From positions 58,285-122,284 of the forward strand of contig JBJHDM010000001.1 in the NCBI GenBank assembly GCA_050486545.1: 64,000 bases of DNA. The letters run 5' to 3'. The notes beneath the pieces were generated by a model. The model saw only the letters and a program-made list of their open reading frames with translations, made no database searches and had not been told where the DNA came from. The translations under genes and the position numbers were made by a program. The stretch is from DAOMNN01 sp050486545. Its GTDB lineage: Bacteria; Pseudomonadota; Gammaproteobacteria; Burkholderiales; Rhodocyclaceae. Numbering within the stretch: position 1 is the stretch's first letter; every line of letters starts with the position of its first letter. This document shows positions 26,531 through 34,953 of this stretch, piece by piece.

Positions 26531-26933
26531 CGAGACGTTCAAGCTGCCCGGGCCACCGCAGAATCTGCGCGTCCGCGGTGATCAAGGTGGCGTCGTGTCG
26601 CAGGGCGCTGGCGACAATGAATCGGTCGGCCGGATCGCGGTGAAGACCCTCCAGCGTTGTCGACAGCAGGGCGAGCGTGCCGTCGACGGGCAGTTCCCGC
26701 ACACCAGCCTGGAGAAGATCGGTGCGCCAGGCGTCGACCGTGACCGGTAGTGCGATGCGTCCGCGTTGCGTGAGAATGGCCACTTCCCAGTAGCTGATTG
26801 CGCTGACTGCGACCGCGTCTGCCTTCCAGGCTGCTTCGATGGCCGCGCGTGCGGTTGGGCCGAGTGTCTCGTCGTTCCGATCCATCCAAAGCAGCGTATG
26901 GGTGTCGAGGACGATCACTCGAGGACCTTCCAT
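26517..26933 (-). CDS. vapC: VapC-like PIN-domain ribonuclease toxin
   Basis: The 138-residue protein has a complete PIN active site: Asp10 (VLDTHTLLW), Glu50 (YWEVAI), Asp103 (DPADRFIVA) and Asp121 (ITADAQI). PIN toxins of this size cut RNA, often tRNA or rRNA, and are held inactive by a partner antitoxin. The gene starts inside the antitoxin gene (19-bp overlap), the usual arrangement for a type II toxin-antitoxin pair. RNA target unknown. Confidence 0.9.
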   Translation of the reverse strand: MEGPRVIVLDTHTLLWMDRNDETLGPTARAAIEAAWKADAVAVSAISYWEVAILTQRGRIALPVTVDAWRTDLLQAGVRELPVDGTLALLSTTLEGLHRDPADRFIVASALRHDATLITADAQILRWPGQLERLDARH

Positions 26934-27145
26934 TCATCGTCCCCGATGGGCGTGATCACGTCTCCCTGAATCTGGAGTTGTGGGTGCAAGCCGAAGGGCG
27001 ATGACGCACGGCTCCCCGAATAGGGATGGAGTTCGGCGATCGGCTTGCCGTTCTTGGTGACTACGAGAATCTCGCCGCTGGCCGCGACGCTGTCCATCAG
27101 TGCGAGGCAGCGGGCCTTGAACTCGGATGCACGAATTGTTTGCAT
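26915..27145 (-). CDS. Phd/YefM-family antitoxin
   Basis: The 76-residue protein starts MQTIRASEFKARCLALMD, the standard Phd/YefM DNA-binding N-terminus, and has a KNGKPIAEL segment typical of the family; the C-terminal part would neutralise the PIN toxin. Met at 27145 is chosen because it gives the family N-terminus and leaves the upstream repeats as an operator; an ATG at 27169 lies inside those repeats. It is expected to repress its own promoter. The pair is small and self-contained. Confidence 0.88.
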   Translation of the reverse strand: MQTIRASEFKARCLALMDSVAASGEILVVTKNGKPIAELHPYSGSRASSPFGLHPQLQIQGDVITPIGDDEWKVLE

Positions 27146-27162
27146 TTGCTTGTTTCGTGAAA

Positions 27163-27187
27163 TGACCATAGTGGTGACTATAGTCAC
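27163..27187 (-). promoter_or_regulatory. operator/promoter of the phd-vapC genes
   Basis: The region holds a perfect 14-bp palindrome GTGACTATAGTCAC (27174-27187). On the minus strand it also holds two direct ACTATRGTCA repeats spaced 12 bp apart (27175-27184 and 27163-27172). The TATAGT inside may be the -10. This arrangement suits cooperative autorepression by a Phd-type antitoxin. Confidence 0.6.
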
Positions 27188-27243
27188 AAAAATGAGGGCA
27201 ATCAAGCGGATCGTGATGCGGTCGTCGTGTGGCCGTATCACGC

Positions 27244-28029
27244 TTACTTGAGCAGCCGCCTGCGCGTGAGCGCCAGCGCGATCCAGAACCCGGCTACGCC
27301 ATAGGCGATCAGTACCACGAGGTGGTAGACGACGGCCTGCGGGACTTCTCCGAGGAGCAGCGGGCGGGCGAGCTGGACGGCGTGGGCGAGGGGGAGCAGT
27401 TCGGTGAGCGTGCGCACCGCCGCGGGAAGCTGGTCGATGGGGAAGAAGACGCCGGAGAGCAATGTCATCGGGGTGATGAACAGCGTGAAGTAGTACATGA
27501 AGAAGTCGAAGCTCGGCGCCAGGGCGGTCACGATCAGGCCGAGGGCGGCGAAGGTCAGGCCAATCAGTACGATGAGCGGCAGCAGCCACAGGGCGTAGCG
27601 GGTCTCGGCGAAGCCGAAGACGGTCACCACGAGCAGGATCGCCGCGCCGGCGAGAAAGGCCTTGGTGGCGGCCCACACGAGTTCTCCGAGCAGGATGTCG
27701 TCCAGTTCGACCGGTGCGTTGAGGATTGCATCCCAGGTCTTCTGCACATGCATGCGCGAGAAGCCGGAGTACAGGCTCTCGAACGAGGCGCTGTTCATCG
27801 TCGAGTAGCACACCATGCCTGCAGCCAGGAAGCTGATGTAGGAAACGCCGGCGACCTCCGGGACCAGCATCCCGATGCCGAAGCCCAGGCCGAACAGGTA
27901 GATCATCGGGTCGGCGAGGTTGCCCAGCACCGAGGGCAGCGCAAGCTTGCGCCAGACGAGGAAGTTGCGCTGCCAGACCGGCAGGAATCTGGGCGAGAGC
28001 CGGGGTGGGCGCCAGGCTGTGGACGTCAT
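27244..28029 (-). CDS. ABC-2 type transporter permease (NodJ-like)
   Basis: The 261-residue membrane protein has about six helices and the ABC-2 permease pattern, with the YISFLAAGMVCYSTMNSA stretch that resembles NodJ. With the adjacent ATPase it would form an exporter of the NodIJ group. NodIJ exports lipo-chitin oligosaccharides in rhizobia; in non-rhizobial betaproteobacteria the substrate of this exporter is unknown. The start follows the ATPase stop by 5 bp, so the two genes are co-translated. Confidence 0.87.
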   Translation of the reverse strand: MTSTAWRPPRLSPRFLPVWQRNFLVWRKLALPSVLGNLADPMIYLFGLGFGIGMLVPEVAGVSYISFLAAGMVCYSTMNSASFESLYSGFSRMHVQKTWDAILNAPVELDDILLGELVWAATKAFLAGAAILLVVTVFGFAETRYALWLLPLIVLIGLTFAALGLIVTALAPSFDFFMYYFTLFITPMTLLSGVFFPIDQLPAAVRTLTELLPLAHAVQLARPLLLGEVPQAVVYHLVVLIAYGVAGFWIALALTRRRLLK

Positions 28030-28034
28030 CGCAT

Positions 28035-29036
28035 TCAGTCGCGCAGTTCGCGGCCGGTGAGCCGGAGGAAGACGTCCTCCAGGTTTGCGGGGCGGTGCAG
28101 ATAGCGCAGGCCGGGCTGGGTCTCGAGATGGGCGATCAGCGGACTGGCGTCGGCGACGTAGCAGAACGCCGTTTCCCCGCTGACTTCGAAGCGCCGTGCG
28201 TGATCCGCCGCGTGGCGGGCCGCCCAGGCCTCGGCCCCGCGGCCTGGGCCTTCGCCGGCCCAGTCGCCGTACACTTCGACGACCTGGGGTTCGACGTGCG
28301 CGGCGATCAACTGGCGCGGCGTGCCCTCGGTGAGGATGCGCCCGGCATCGAGAATGGCGAGCCGGTCGGAGAGGCGCTCGGCTTCGTCCATGAAATGCGT
28401 GGTCAGCAGTACCGTGGTGCCATCGCGGATCAGCCGCTTGAGCCGGTCCCAGATGAGGTGCCGTGCCTGGGGATCGAGGCCGGTGGTGGGCTCGTCCAGG
28501 ACGAGCAACTCGGGTCGGTTGACCAGTGCGCGCGCAAGGGTGAGACGGCGCTTCATGCCGCCGGACAGAGTCTGGATCCGTTCGTCGCGCCGGCCTTCCA
28601 GGCCTGCAAAATCGAGCAGCTCCGGGATCCGTGCGAGGATCTCGGTGTCCGGCAGGCCGAAGTAGCGTCCGTAGACAAGGAGGTTCTCGGCGCAGGTGAA
28701 ATCCGGGTCGAGGTTGTCGACCTGCGGGACGATGCCCACGTGCATGCGGGCTTCGCGGGCACGTTCCGGCACCGGAAACCCGGCTAGCGTGATCGTTCCG
28801 GAAGTCGCCGCGGTCAGGCCGAGCGCGCAGCGCAGCGTGGTGGTCTTTCCGGCCCCGTTGGGGCCGAGCAGCGTGAAGCACTCCCCGCGATGCAGCGCCA
28901 GGTCGATGCCGGCAACGACGAGGGCGTCGCCATAGCGCTTGGTCAGTCCGCGTATCGTAAGCGGCGCCCGGCCCTCGGTCGTGGCCGGACGCCCGGTATG
29001 CGCAACGACGGTGCCGTGGAGTGCCGTACCGGCCAT
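28035..29036 (-). CDS. ABC transporter ATP-binding protein (NodI-like)
   Basis: The 333-residue ATPase has a Walker A GPNGAGKTT, a signature LSGGMKRRLTLARAL, a Walker B LLVLDEPTTGLD and a switch His in LLTTHFMDEAERL. The C-terminal extension of about 90 residues resembles the regulatory tail of NodI/DrrA-type ATPases. The ATG overlaps the stop of the upstream GST gene (ATGA), so expression is coupled. It partners the NodJ-like permease immediately downstream. Confidence 0.92.
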   Translation of the reverse strand: MAGTALHGTVVAHTGRPATTEGRAPLTIRGLTKRYGDALVVAGIDLALHRGECFTLLGPNGAGKTTTLRCALGLTAATSGTITLAGFPVPERAREARMHVGIVPQVDNLDPDFTCAENLLVYGRYFGLPDTEILARIPELLDFAGLEGRRDERIQTLSGGMKRRLTLARALVNRPELLVLDEPTTGLDPQARHLIWDRLKRLIRDGTTVLLTTHFMDEAERLSDRLAILDAGRILTEGTPRQLIAAHVEPQVVEVYGDWAGEGPGRGAEAWAARHAADHARRFEVSGETAFCYVADASPLIAHLETQPGLRYLHRPANLEDVFLRLTGRELRD

Positions 29037-29647
29037 CAGCCTGCCGGCGGGACGGTGTCGACGAAGCTCGGGCGCGCGAACAGGCGCTCGGAAAGGGTTT
29101 TCAGCCCGGAATGGCGGCCCCGCCAGTCGACTTGCGGGAAACGCAGATCGAGGTAGCCGAGCGCCACGGCGGCCGAGATGTCGCCCAGACCCATTGCATC
29201 GCCGTGGAACCACGTGCGTCCGGCGATGCGTCCTTCCAGCACGGCCAATCCACGCTCGATCTTCTCCATCTGGCGCGAGATGACCGCATCGCTGCGTTCG
29301 CCGTCCGGGCGGCGCGATTCGAGCAGTGCGGTGACCGCGGCGTCGACGATACCGTCGGCCAGCGCCTCGGTCTGGCGTACGCGCACGGCTTCAAGCGGTT
29401 CGGTCGGCACCAGTTCGGGCTGCACGCCGAGGGTCTCTAGATACGCCGCGACGACGGGGGAGTCGAAGAACACCTCGCCGTCATCGAGCACGAGCACGGG
29501 AACCTTGCCCAGCGGGTTGACCTCGGGAACCTGGGTGGCGGACTCCCACGGCGAGTCGACCACGAGTTCGAAAGGAAGGCCTTTTTCGGCCAGGATGATC
29601 CGGATCTTGCGTGCGTAGGGGCTGGTGAGCGATGCGAACAGCTTCAT
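29036..29647 (-). CDS. glutathione S-transferase family protein
   Basis: The 203-residue protein has an N-terminal thioredoxin-like GST domain (MKLFASLTSPYARKIR, cis-Pro in GKVPVLVLDDG, then the FDSPVVAAYLE element that binds the glutathione carboxylate) and an all-helical C-terminal domain. Ser9 is the probable thiol-activating residue. It resembles YibF-like GSTs. It heads the ABC exporter genes through a 4-bp overlap and follows the alpha/beta hydrolase by 23 bp, so a common transcript is likely. Substrate unknown. Confidence 0.9.
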   Translation of the reverse strand: MKLFASLTSPYARKIRIILAEKGLPFELVVDSPWESATQVPEVNPLGKVPVLVLDDGEVFFDSPVVAAYLETLGVQPELVPTEPLEAVRVRQTEALADGIVDAAVTALLESRRPDGERSDAVISRQMEKIERGLAVLEGRIAGRTWFHGDAMGLGDISAAVALGYLDLRFPQVDWRGRHSGLKTLSERLFARPSFVDTVPPAG

Positions 29648-29670
29648 GACGATCCTCCTGTTTGTCGCGA

Positions 29671-30327
29671 TCACAAGGGCGCAAAGGCGCCGGTGACGAT
29701 GTCGCGAATGACGTGAAGTTTGCCGTGGAAGAAATGATCGGCACCGGGGACCACCACCACCGGCTGTTCCTGCGGTCGGGCCCAGTCGAGGACGTTTGCC
29801 AGGGCGACGGTCTCGTCGGTTTCGCCGTGGATGACCAGCGCCGGAATGTTTTTGGGCAGGGGGCCGGTGTCGTAGTGACGCGCGCCGTCGGCGGCTGTTC
29901 CGGCCGCGACGCCGACCAGCACGATGCGCCCCGGCGGGGTCATGCCGCCTGCGAGCCGTGCGGCGACCTGGGTCTGGACGTAGCCCCCGAAGGAAAATCC
30001 ACCCAATGCAAGTGGCAGGAATCCCCAGCGCGATTGGGCCCAGGCGATGATCGAGAGCATGTCCTCGGTCTCGCCCCGCCCTTCGTCGTGCTCGCCGTCG
30101 CTGCCCCCGACGCCGCGGAAGTTCGGCCGGATCACGACATAGCCCAGATCGCGGAAGATGCGCGCGAGCGTGTGCGCGACCTTGTTGGTGTTCGTGCCGC
30201 CGTACAGCGGGTGGGGGTGGCATACGAGCGCGATGCCCCGGACCTCGTGAGGGGCGTCGATCAGCGCTTCGACGGCGCCTTCCGCGCCGCGCAGCACGAC
30301 CTTCTCGGTGGGCAGCGGGCGGCTCAT
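29671..30327 (-). CDS. alpha/beta hydrolase
   Basis: The 218-residue enzyme has the short alpha/beta hydrolase layout of the COG2945 group: CHPHPLYGG near the oxyanion hole, GFSFGG as the nucleophile elbow (Ser in GxSxG), an Asp in HGETDETV and His in GADHFF. It starts in a 4-bp overlap with the upstream ferredoxin gene. The group is widespread in proteobacteria; the substrate is not known, esterase activity is likely. Confidence 0.87.
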   Translation of the reverse strand: MSRPLPTEKVVLRGAEGAVEALIDAPHEVRGIALVCHPHPLYGGTNTNKVAHTLARIFRDLGYVVIRPNFRGVGGSDGEHDEGRGETEDMLSIIAWAQSRWGFLPLALGGFSFGGYVQTQVAARLAGGMTPPGRIVLVGVAAGTAADGARHYDTGPLPKNIPALVIHGETDETVALANVLDWARPQEQPVVVVPGADHFFHGKLHVIRDIVTGAFAPL

Positions 30328-30644
30328 CCCGCGTCGCCCAACTGCAGGCGCTTGACGATGCGTCCGTGGACGAGGTGCTCGTCGATGATCTCGTCGATGT
30401 CTTCCTTGTCGACATAGGTGTACCAGACATTGTCGGGGTACACCACGAGCACCGGTCCCTCGTCGCAGCGGTCGAGGCAGCCGGCCTTGTTGATCCGGAC
30501 CTTGCCGCGTCCCTTCATCCCCAGCGCTCCGATCCTGTCCTTCGCGTAGGTCTGCATCGCCACCGCGTCCTGGTTCGCACAACAGGTGTCACCGGGTTCG
30601 CGCTGGTTGCAGCAGAAGAAGACGTGATGCTTGAAGTAGCTCAT
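30324..30644 (-). CDS. thioredoxin-like [2Fe-2S] ferredoxin
   Basis: The 106-residue protein has a thioredoxin-like ferredoxin pattern: cysteines at 11-12 (FFCCNQ), 21-22 (DTCCAN), 56 and 60 (AGCLDRC). The last two and one of each earlier pair would bind a [2Fe-2S] cluster, as in the Aquifex/Clostridium-type thioredoxin-like ferredoxin. The doubled cysteines are unusual. Its stop overlaps the alpha/beta hydrolase start. An electron-carrying role is likely, with unknown partner. Confidence 0.85.
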   Translation of the reverse strand: MSYFKHHVFFCCNQREPGDTCCANQDAVAMQTYAKDRIGALGMKGRGKVRINKAGCLDRCDEGPVLVVYPDNVWYTYVDKEDIDEIIDEHLVHGRIVKRLQLGDAG

Positions 30645-30724
30645 CCGTGGGCTCCGTGGGGCGGGCAGTCGTTGTTGTGGATCGGGCCATTATAGCCGCG
30701 GGACCGGAACGCCTGACCGGGGTT

Positions 30725-31804
30725 TCAGCGCGTGTGCAGATGTTCGCCGCGCCAAAGTCCGAGTGCCGAGAGATAGGCCAGGGCCAGAAACGGCCACACA
30801 CCGGCCACGAATTGGGTGAGGCCGTGGAAGTTGAGGAAGTTCCCGTGGTCGAGCAGGCGTTGGCCGACCGCGAGATACGGGTTCTCGGGCATGAGATTGG
30901 TGAGCGTGGTTGCGATGAGTACGGCCACGCCGGCCAGTGCGTGCTGATGGATTCTCGGCAGGAGCATGGCACCGGTGAGCAGGATGGCGCCGATCGCCAG
31001 TCCGTTGCGGCTGCCTGGCGTGAGCCAGGCCATCGGTGCCCCGGGGTCGAAGAACGAGTAGTCGGCGAGCGACTTGGCCGCCACCGCGAGCAGCAGGAGC
31101 ACCGCGATCGGCAGCGGGTGTCCGCTGCGCATCATGCAACGGGCGAGCAAGCCGATCGCGAGCATGCTGGTGGCCACCAACGTGGCCTCGAGGGCGATGA
31201 ACTGCCCCGGGTCGAAAGGCAGCGCCGTGGGCAATTGCAGCAGCTGGCGCACGTCGCCGCTGGAAAAGATCATGCTCTCGGGCATCAGTTGGGTGAGCAG
31301 CCACAAGCCCAGAAGGATCAGCCCGAGGTCGCCCGTACGCCCGGGGATGATGCGTTCCGACCGCCAGCGATGGAGCCAGCCCTGTACCCCGAACAGTCGG
31401 CGCCCCCACAGCACGCCGAGTACCGCACCGACGAAGGCGCCGAGCGTGTTGCAGCCCAGGTCGACATTCGACGAGATGCGCGTCGGGAGAAAGTTCTGCG
31501 TGGTTTCGATCGACAGGCTCAGCAGTCCTGCCAGGAACGTGGTGACGACGATCGTGCCGAATCGTCCCAGTCTCGGTGGCAGCGACGGAGCCAGCACGAA
31601 CCCGAGTGGAACGTAGCCCAGGACATTCAGGACGAGATCCTCCATGCGGACGTACTTCGGCCACGGAGCGAAGAGATAGTCGAACAGGGGCAAACCGGTC
31701 GTGCGCCATCCGGTAAACGGATGCAGGCAGGCATAGGCGATCAGCAGCGCATAGGCGATGGCGAGGGATCTGGTCAGGGATGTGGCGGTGCCGGCTGCCT
31801 GCAT
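30725..31804 (-). CDS. VanZ-family membrane protein
   Basis: The protein of about 359 residues has an N-terminal VanZ-like domain with several helices and the LNVLGYVPLGFVLA and ETTQNFLPTRISSNVDLGCNTLGA segments. A second multi-helix half of unknown kind follows. VanZ proteins are linked to glycopeptide resistance in enterococci, but the bacterial family is broad and this copy has no van genes nearby. The ATG at 31804 is the best start by position, but no good ribosome-binding site precedes it; a GTG near 31849 is possible. Confidence 0.72.
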   Translation of the reverse strand: MQAAGTATSLTRSLAIAYALLIAYACLHPFTGWRTTGLPLFDYLFAPWPKYVRMEDLVLNVLGYVPLGFVLAPSLPPRLGRFGTIVVTTFLAGLLSLSIETTQNFLPTRISSNVDLGCNTLGAFVGAVLGVLWGRRLFGVQGWLHRWRSERIIPGRTGDLGLILLGLWLLTQLMPESMIFSSGDVRQLLQLPTALPFDPGQFIALEATLVATSMLAIGLLARCMMRSGHPLPIAVLLLLAVAAKSLADYSFFDPGAPMAWLTPGSRNGLAIGAILLTGAMLLPRIHQHALAGVAVLIATTLTNLMPENPYLAVGQRLLDHGNFLNFHGLTQFVAGVWPFLALAYLSALGLWRGEHLHTR

Positions 31805-31883
31805 GGAGCGGATCGGAGGCGAGGTCGGGACCCCGATTCTAACCGACACGATGTGGTGGCGAGCGCTCTGCGGCTCGCCGGGA

Positions 31884-33281
31884 TCAGGCCAACGGGCCGG
31901 ACTCCGCTTGCGGGCCGGCAATGCGGTCGCGACCGCTGCGCTTGGCCCGGTAGAGTCGATCGTCGGCCGCGCGGAACACCGCGTTGGGTGTGTCGCCATC
32001 GTCCCCGAAGCTTGCGATGCCCACACTCACCGTAATGCCCAGCGGCTGGCCGTCGGCCGCCTGCAAGCGAAGTCCCGCCACAGCTTCCCGTACCCGGTCC
32101 GCAACCGCCAGGGCGGAACCGGCGTCATCGTGCGGCAACAGGATCATGAACTCCTCTCCGCCGGTCCGTCCGATGACATCGGTCGGTCGCAGTACGGCAC
32201 GTGCCGCCTTGACGAAGGCCTTGAGAACGAGATCGCCCGCCGCGTGTCCGTGGGCGTCGTTGATGCGCTTGAAGTGGTCGAGATCGAGTGCGAGCAGGGA
32301 CAGGGGGGTGCCTTCGCGCTGTGCACGCGACCACTCGACTCCGATGCGCTGCATGAAGTCGCGCCGGTTGCTCGCTCCGGTCAGTGCGTCGGTGGCGGCC
32401 AGGTGGCGCAGGGCGGTGTTGGCCGCTTCGAGCCTGCGCATCATCTCTTCCTGGCTGTGCATGCCGGAGAAGCTGCGGGTCGTGTGGTAGGCCTGCACCA
32501 AGCCGTAGCTGAGCAGCAGGAATCCGCCTGCGAAGATCGTGTGGGCGAGCCACCACTGGTGGTTCCACGCACTGCTGAGAATGAATGACACCGAGGACTG
32601 CGCGAACATCGCCAGCGCGAGTGCGTAGATCGTCAGCAGCGGTGAGGCATGGCGGATCCGCAGCATCAATCCGATGCCCGCCAGGGCGCACAGGAAGGCG
32701 AGTCCTTCGGTCCCGCGGCGCAGCCAGCCCAGCGATCCGAAAGGCGCGATCGCCAGGACCGCGATGACAAGGTCGACGAAGACGAAGGCGGTGATCCAGC
32801 GCCACCAGAATCCGTTGTTGCGGAAGTGCGCGGGATCTTCGGCCGGCTTTCCGTACTGAAGCAGACCGACGATCAGCAGCGCGACCATTGCCAGCCGCGA
32901 GACGGGTCCATAGGTCAGGAACAGGGGCAGATTGTGATCGGCGAGGCGTGTCAGGAATCCGTGTGGCGCATAGAGGATCGTGAAGGCCAGCAGGCCCAGC
33001 GTGACCCAGCGCAGGAAGGCTTCGCCCGAGGACTCGTAGCAGCGCCAGGTCACCCAGGAGATGAAGGCCGACAGCAGGATCGCGACGCCGATGGCCAGTT
33101 CGTGGAAGGGGTGATGCTCGAAACGCAGCCCCGGATCCTGGAAGAGTTCGAGGTAGATGATGGCGATCGACGGAATCAGCGCGAAGCCGATCGTGAGCAG
33201 CGCCACGTACGCCCTCGTCAGCGTCTCGGGGAGCCAGCCCATGCGTTGCCCCAGGTCCTCTTCATTGAGGTTGTCGGCCAT
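31884..33281 (-). CDS. membrane-bound diguanylate cyclase (GGDEF)
   Basis: The 465-residue protein has seven or eight N-terminal hydrophobic segments (to about residue 265) and a C-terminal GGDEF domain. The active-site motif is GGEEF, a functional form, preceded by the DALTGASNRRDFM and DLDHFKRINDAHGH signatures. It should make cyclic di-GMP in response to a signal at the membrane. An RxxD inhibitory site is not obvious at the expected position. A PilZ-like protein at 48830 could be one receptor of the signal, though not specifically linked. Confidence 0.93.
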   Translation of the reverse strand: MADNLNEEDLGQRMGWLPETLTRAYVALLTIGFALIPSIAIIYLELFQDPGLRFEHHPFHELAIGVAILLSAFISWVTWRCYESSGEAFLRWVTLGLLAFTILYAPHGFLTRLADHNLPLFLTYGPVSRLAMVALLIVGLLQYGKPAEDPAHFRNNGFWWRWITAFVFVDLVIAVLAIAPFGSLGWLRRGTEGLAFLCALAGIGLMLRIRHASPLLTIYALALAMFAQSSVSFILSSAWNHQWWLAHTIFAGGFLLLSYGLVQAYHTTRSFSGMHSQEEMMRRLEAANTALRHLAATDALTGASNRRDFMQRIGVEWSRAQREGTPLSLLALDLDHFKRINDAHGHAAGDLVLKAFVKAARAVLRPTDVIGRTGGEEFMILLPHDDAGSALAVADRVREAVAGLRLQAADGQPLGITVSVGIASFGDDGDTPNAVFRAADDRLYRAKRSGRDRIAGPQAESGPLA

Positions 33282-33498
33282 GGTCGTTCGTGGTTGCGGT
33301 GCTTGTTCCGTGAAGCGGGTCGCCAGCCTGCAGCGTATCCCGTCGGTGCCGACGACCGAACCGGGGCGCCCTGGTCCGCATATGCCTCCTACAGGCTTGT
33401 CGGGGGAACCTTACCATCTCGGCAGTGCCGGCCGAGCGGCATTAGTTCGCACTTGCGCTGTGCGAGTCGCGTGCGGACACTCCAGTCGGTGAAATGGT

Positions 33499-34008
33499 TC
33501 AGAAGCCGATGGCCTCGCTGCGATCGGTGATGCGCTGGCGGGTCAGCGGGTTCAGGCGTCGCAGCAGCGATGCGGGGCCATATTCCTGTTGCAGGGCTTC
33601 CCAGTCGACCGCATCCAGTGTGTTCTTCACCAGCAGGCCCAGGTCGGTGTCACCTTCCATGAGCAGCCTTCGGCCGAAGAAGAGGGTGTCGGCGTCTTCC
33701 TCGCGCAGGGCCAGCGCGAGGTAGTCGCGTACGTTCGCGGTCAGGGTCAGGTCGGGTTGGCCTCCGCTCGGGGCAATCCGGAAGCCGTTCGGCCCGAGCG
33801 TGAAGTCCAGGGTGAGGCCCGCATCCCGGACTTTCATGCGCAGATGGCGGCCGGTGAGCGGTTCGAGATCCTCGCGCGGCAGAACACGCCCGAGCGCGAG
33901 ATTCAGCGCGAGCGTCAGTGCGAGCGTCGGGGGCTGTTGTGGCAGTCGCGAGGCGATTCGGGCGATCGGTGCGGGCAACGTGAAGGCGGGAATCTGGAAT
34001 CCGGACAT
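33499..34008 (-). CDS. ubiT: anaerobic ubiquinone biosynthesis accessory factor UbiT (SCP2 domain)
   Basis: The 169-residue SCP2-domain protein is recognised as UbiT from its sequence and from lying 33 bp downstream of ubiV. UbiT binds the lipid intermediates and, with UbiU and UbiV, makes ubiquinone without oxygen. The conserved SCP2 core covers about residues 40-130, including the RDYLALALREEDADTLFFGRR segment that is typical of the family. It is the last gene of the ubiU-ubiV-ubiT operon. Confidence 0.88.
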   Translation of the reverse strand: MSGFQIPAFTLPAPIARIASRLPQQPPTLALTLALNLALGRVLPREDLEPLTGRHLRMKVRDAGLTLDFTLGPNGFRIAPSGGQPDLTLTANVRDYLALALREEDADTLFFGRRLLMEGDTDLGLLVKNTLDAVDWEALQQEYGPASLLRRLNPLTRQRITDRSEAIGF

Positions 34009-34041
34009 GGTTCGGGCGCTCGTACGGGGTAATCGTGGCGA

Positions 34042-34953
34042 TCAGGGCGTAGTGGTCTGTTCGAGGCCCGGCCGGCCATGCCAGAATCCGTTGCAGGCCT
34101 TGTCGACCATCCACTGCGCACTTTGCTCGAGAGCGTCGCTCGGATCGAGGCGCCCGTCAAGCGTGTCGCGGAACAACTGCAGGACCTGTCCGGTGTGCTC
34201 TCCTTGCGGGCTGATGCGCACGATCTGCGCCGTTGCAGCGACGGCGGGCAGGTCGGCGAGCAGGTTGTGCACACGTGCCGACTGGGTCTGTACCCCGTTG
34301 AGCGTCAGGAAGGGCTCGCCTTCGCGGGTGCGCAGGACCAGCCCGTCCGCCATGCCGAGGCAGCGGAACTCACAGGTGTCCTTCTGCAGGTTGAAATGGC
34401 GGGCGGTAAAGCAACGGGCGGAGTGCGCGAGCGGCAATCGGCCCCAGGCGAGCACTTCGGTCTCGACCGGAGTGGACAGTCCGGCCTGAAGCTCCGCAAT
34501 TGCCGTCCCCGACATTTCCGGGGCCACGACCCAGCGGGTCGTTCCGGCCGCCATCATCAGTTCCATCGTGCGGGGATTGAAGATGTTCAGCGCCGGCCCG
34601 GCGATCCAGCCGCGGTGTTGCGCGCCGGAGAGCAGATGTACGGCGGACATCTCGTTGGCCTCGACCCGGAAGCGCTCCTGGACGGCAATGCGGCGCAGGG
34701 TCTTGAGGTCCGACTCGGATTCGATCAGCGACTGGGTGGACAGCACGACTTCCTTGCCCGCGCCTTCGAGCATGTCCGCGACGTCCAGCCAGTCTTCGAG
34801 GCGAAGTTCGTGCCGCCGCGAGCACACGGTCTCGCCCAGGTACACGATGTCGGCCGGGCTGTCCGCGATGCCGGCGTAAAAGTCGAGGGTGGCCTGCCGC
34901 GACCAGTAGTAGAGCAGCGGGCCCAGTGCGATGCGCAACGCGTTCATTTCCAT
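34042..34953 (-). CDS. ubiV: O2-independent ubiquinone hydroxylase component UbiV
   Basis: The 303-residue protein is a member of the U32 peptidase-like family. Four cysteines, Cys44, Cys181, Cys194 and Cys198, match the [4Fe-4S] ligands Cys39/180/193/197 of E. coli UbiV. Together with UbiU it hydroxylates the ubiquinone ring with prephenate rather than O2 as oxygen donor. The start overlaps the end of ubiU by 10 bp. Start could be Met1 or Met3. Confidence 0.95.
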   Translation of the reverse strand: MEMNALRIALGPLLYYWSRQATLDFYAGIADSPADIVYLGETVCSRRHELRLEDWLDVADMLEGAGKEVVLSTQSLIESESDLKTLRRIAVQERFRVEANEMSAVHLLSGAQHRGWIAGPALNIFNPRTMELMMAAGTTRWVVAPEMSGTAIAELQAGLSTPVETEVLAWGRLPLAHSARCFTARHFNLQKDTCEFRCLGMADGLVLRTREGEPFLTLNGVQTQSARVHNLLADLPAVAATAQIVRISPQGEHTGQVLQLFRDTLDGRLDPSDALEQSAQWMVDKACNGFWHGRPGLEQTTTP

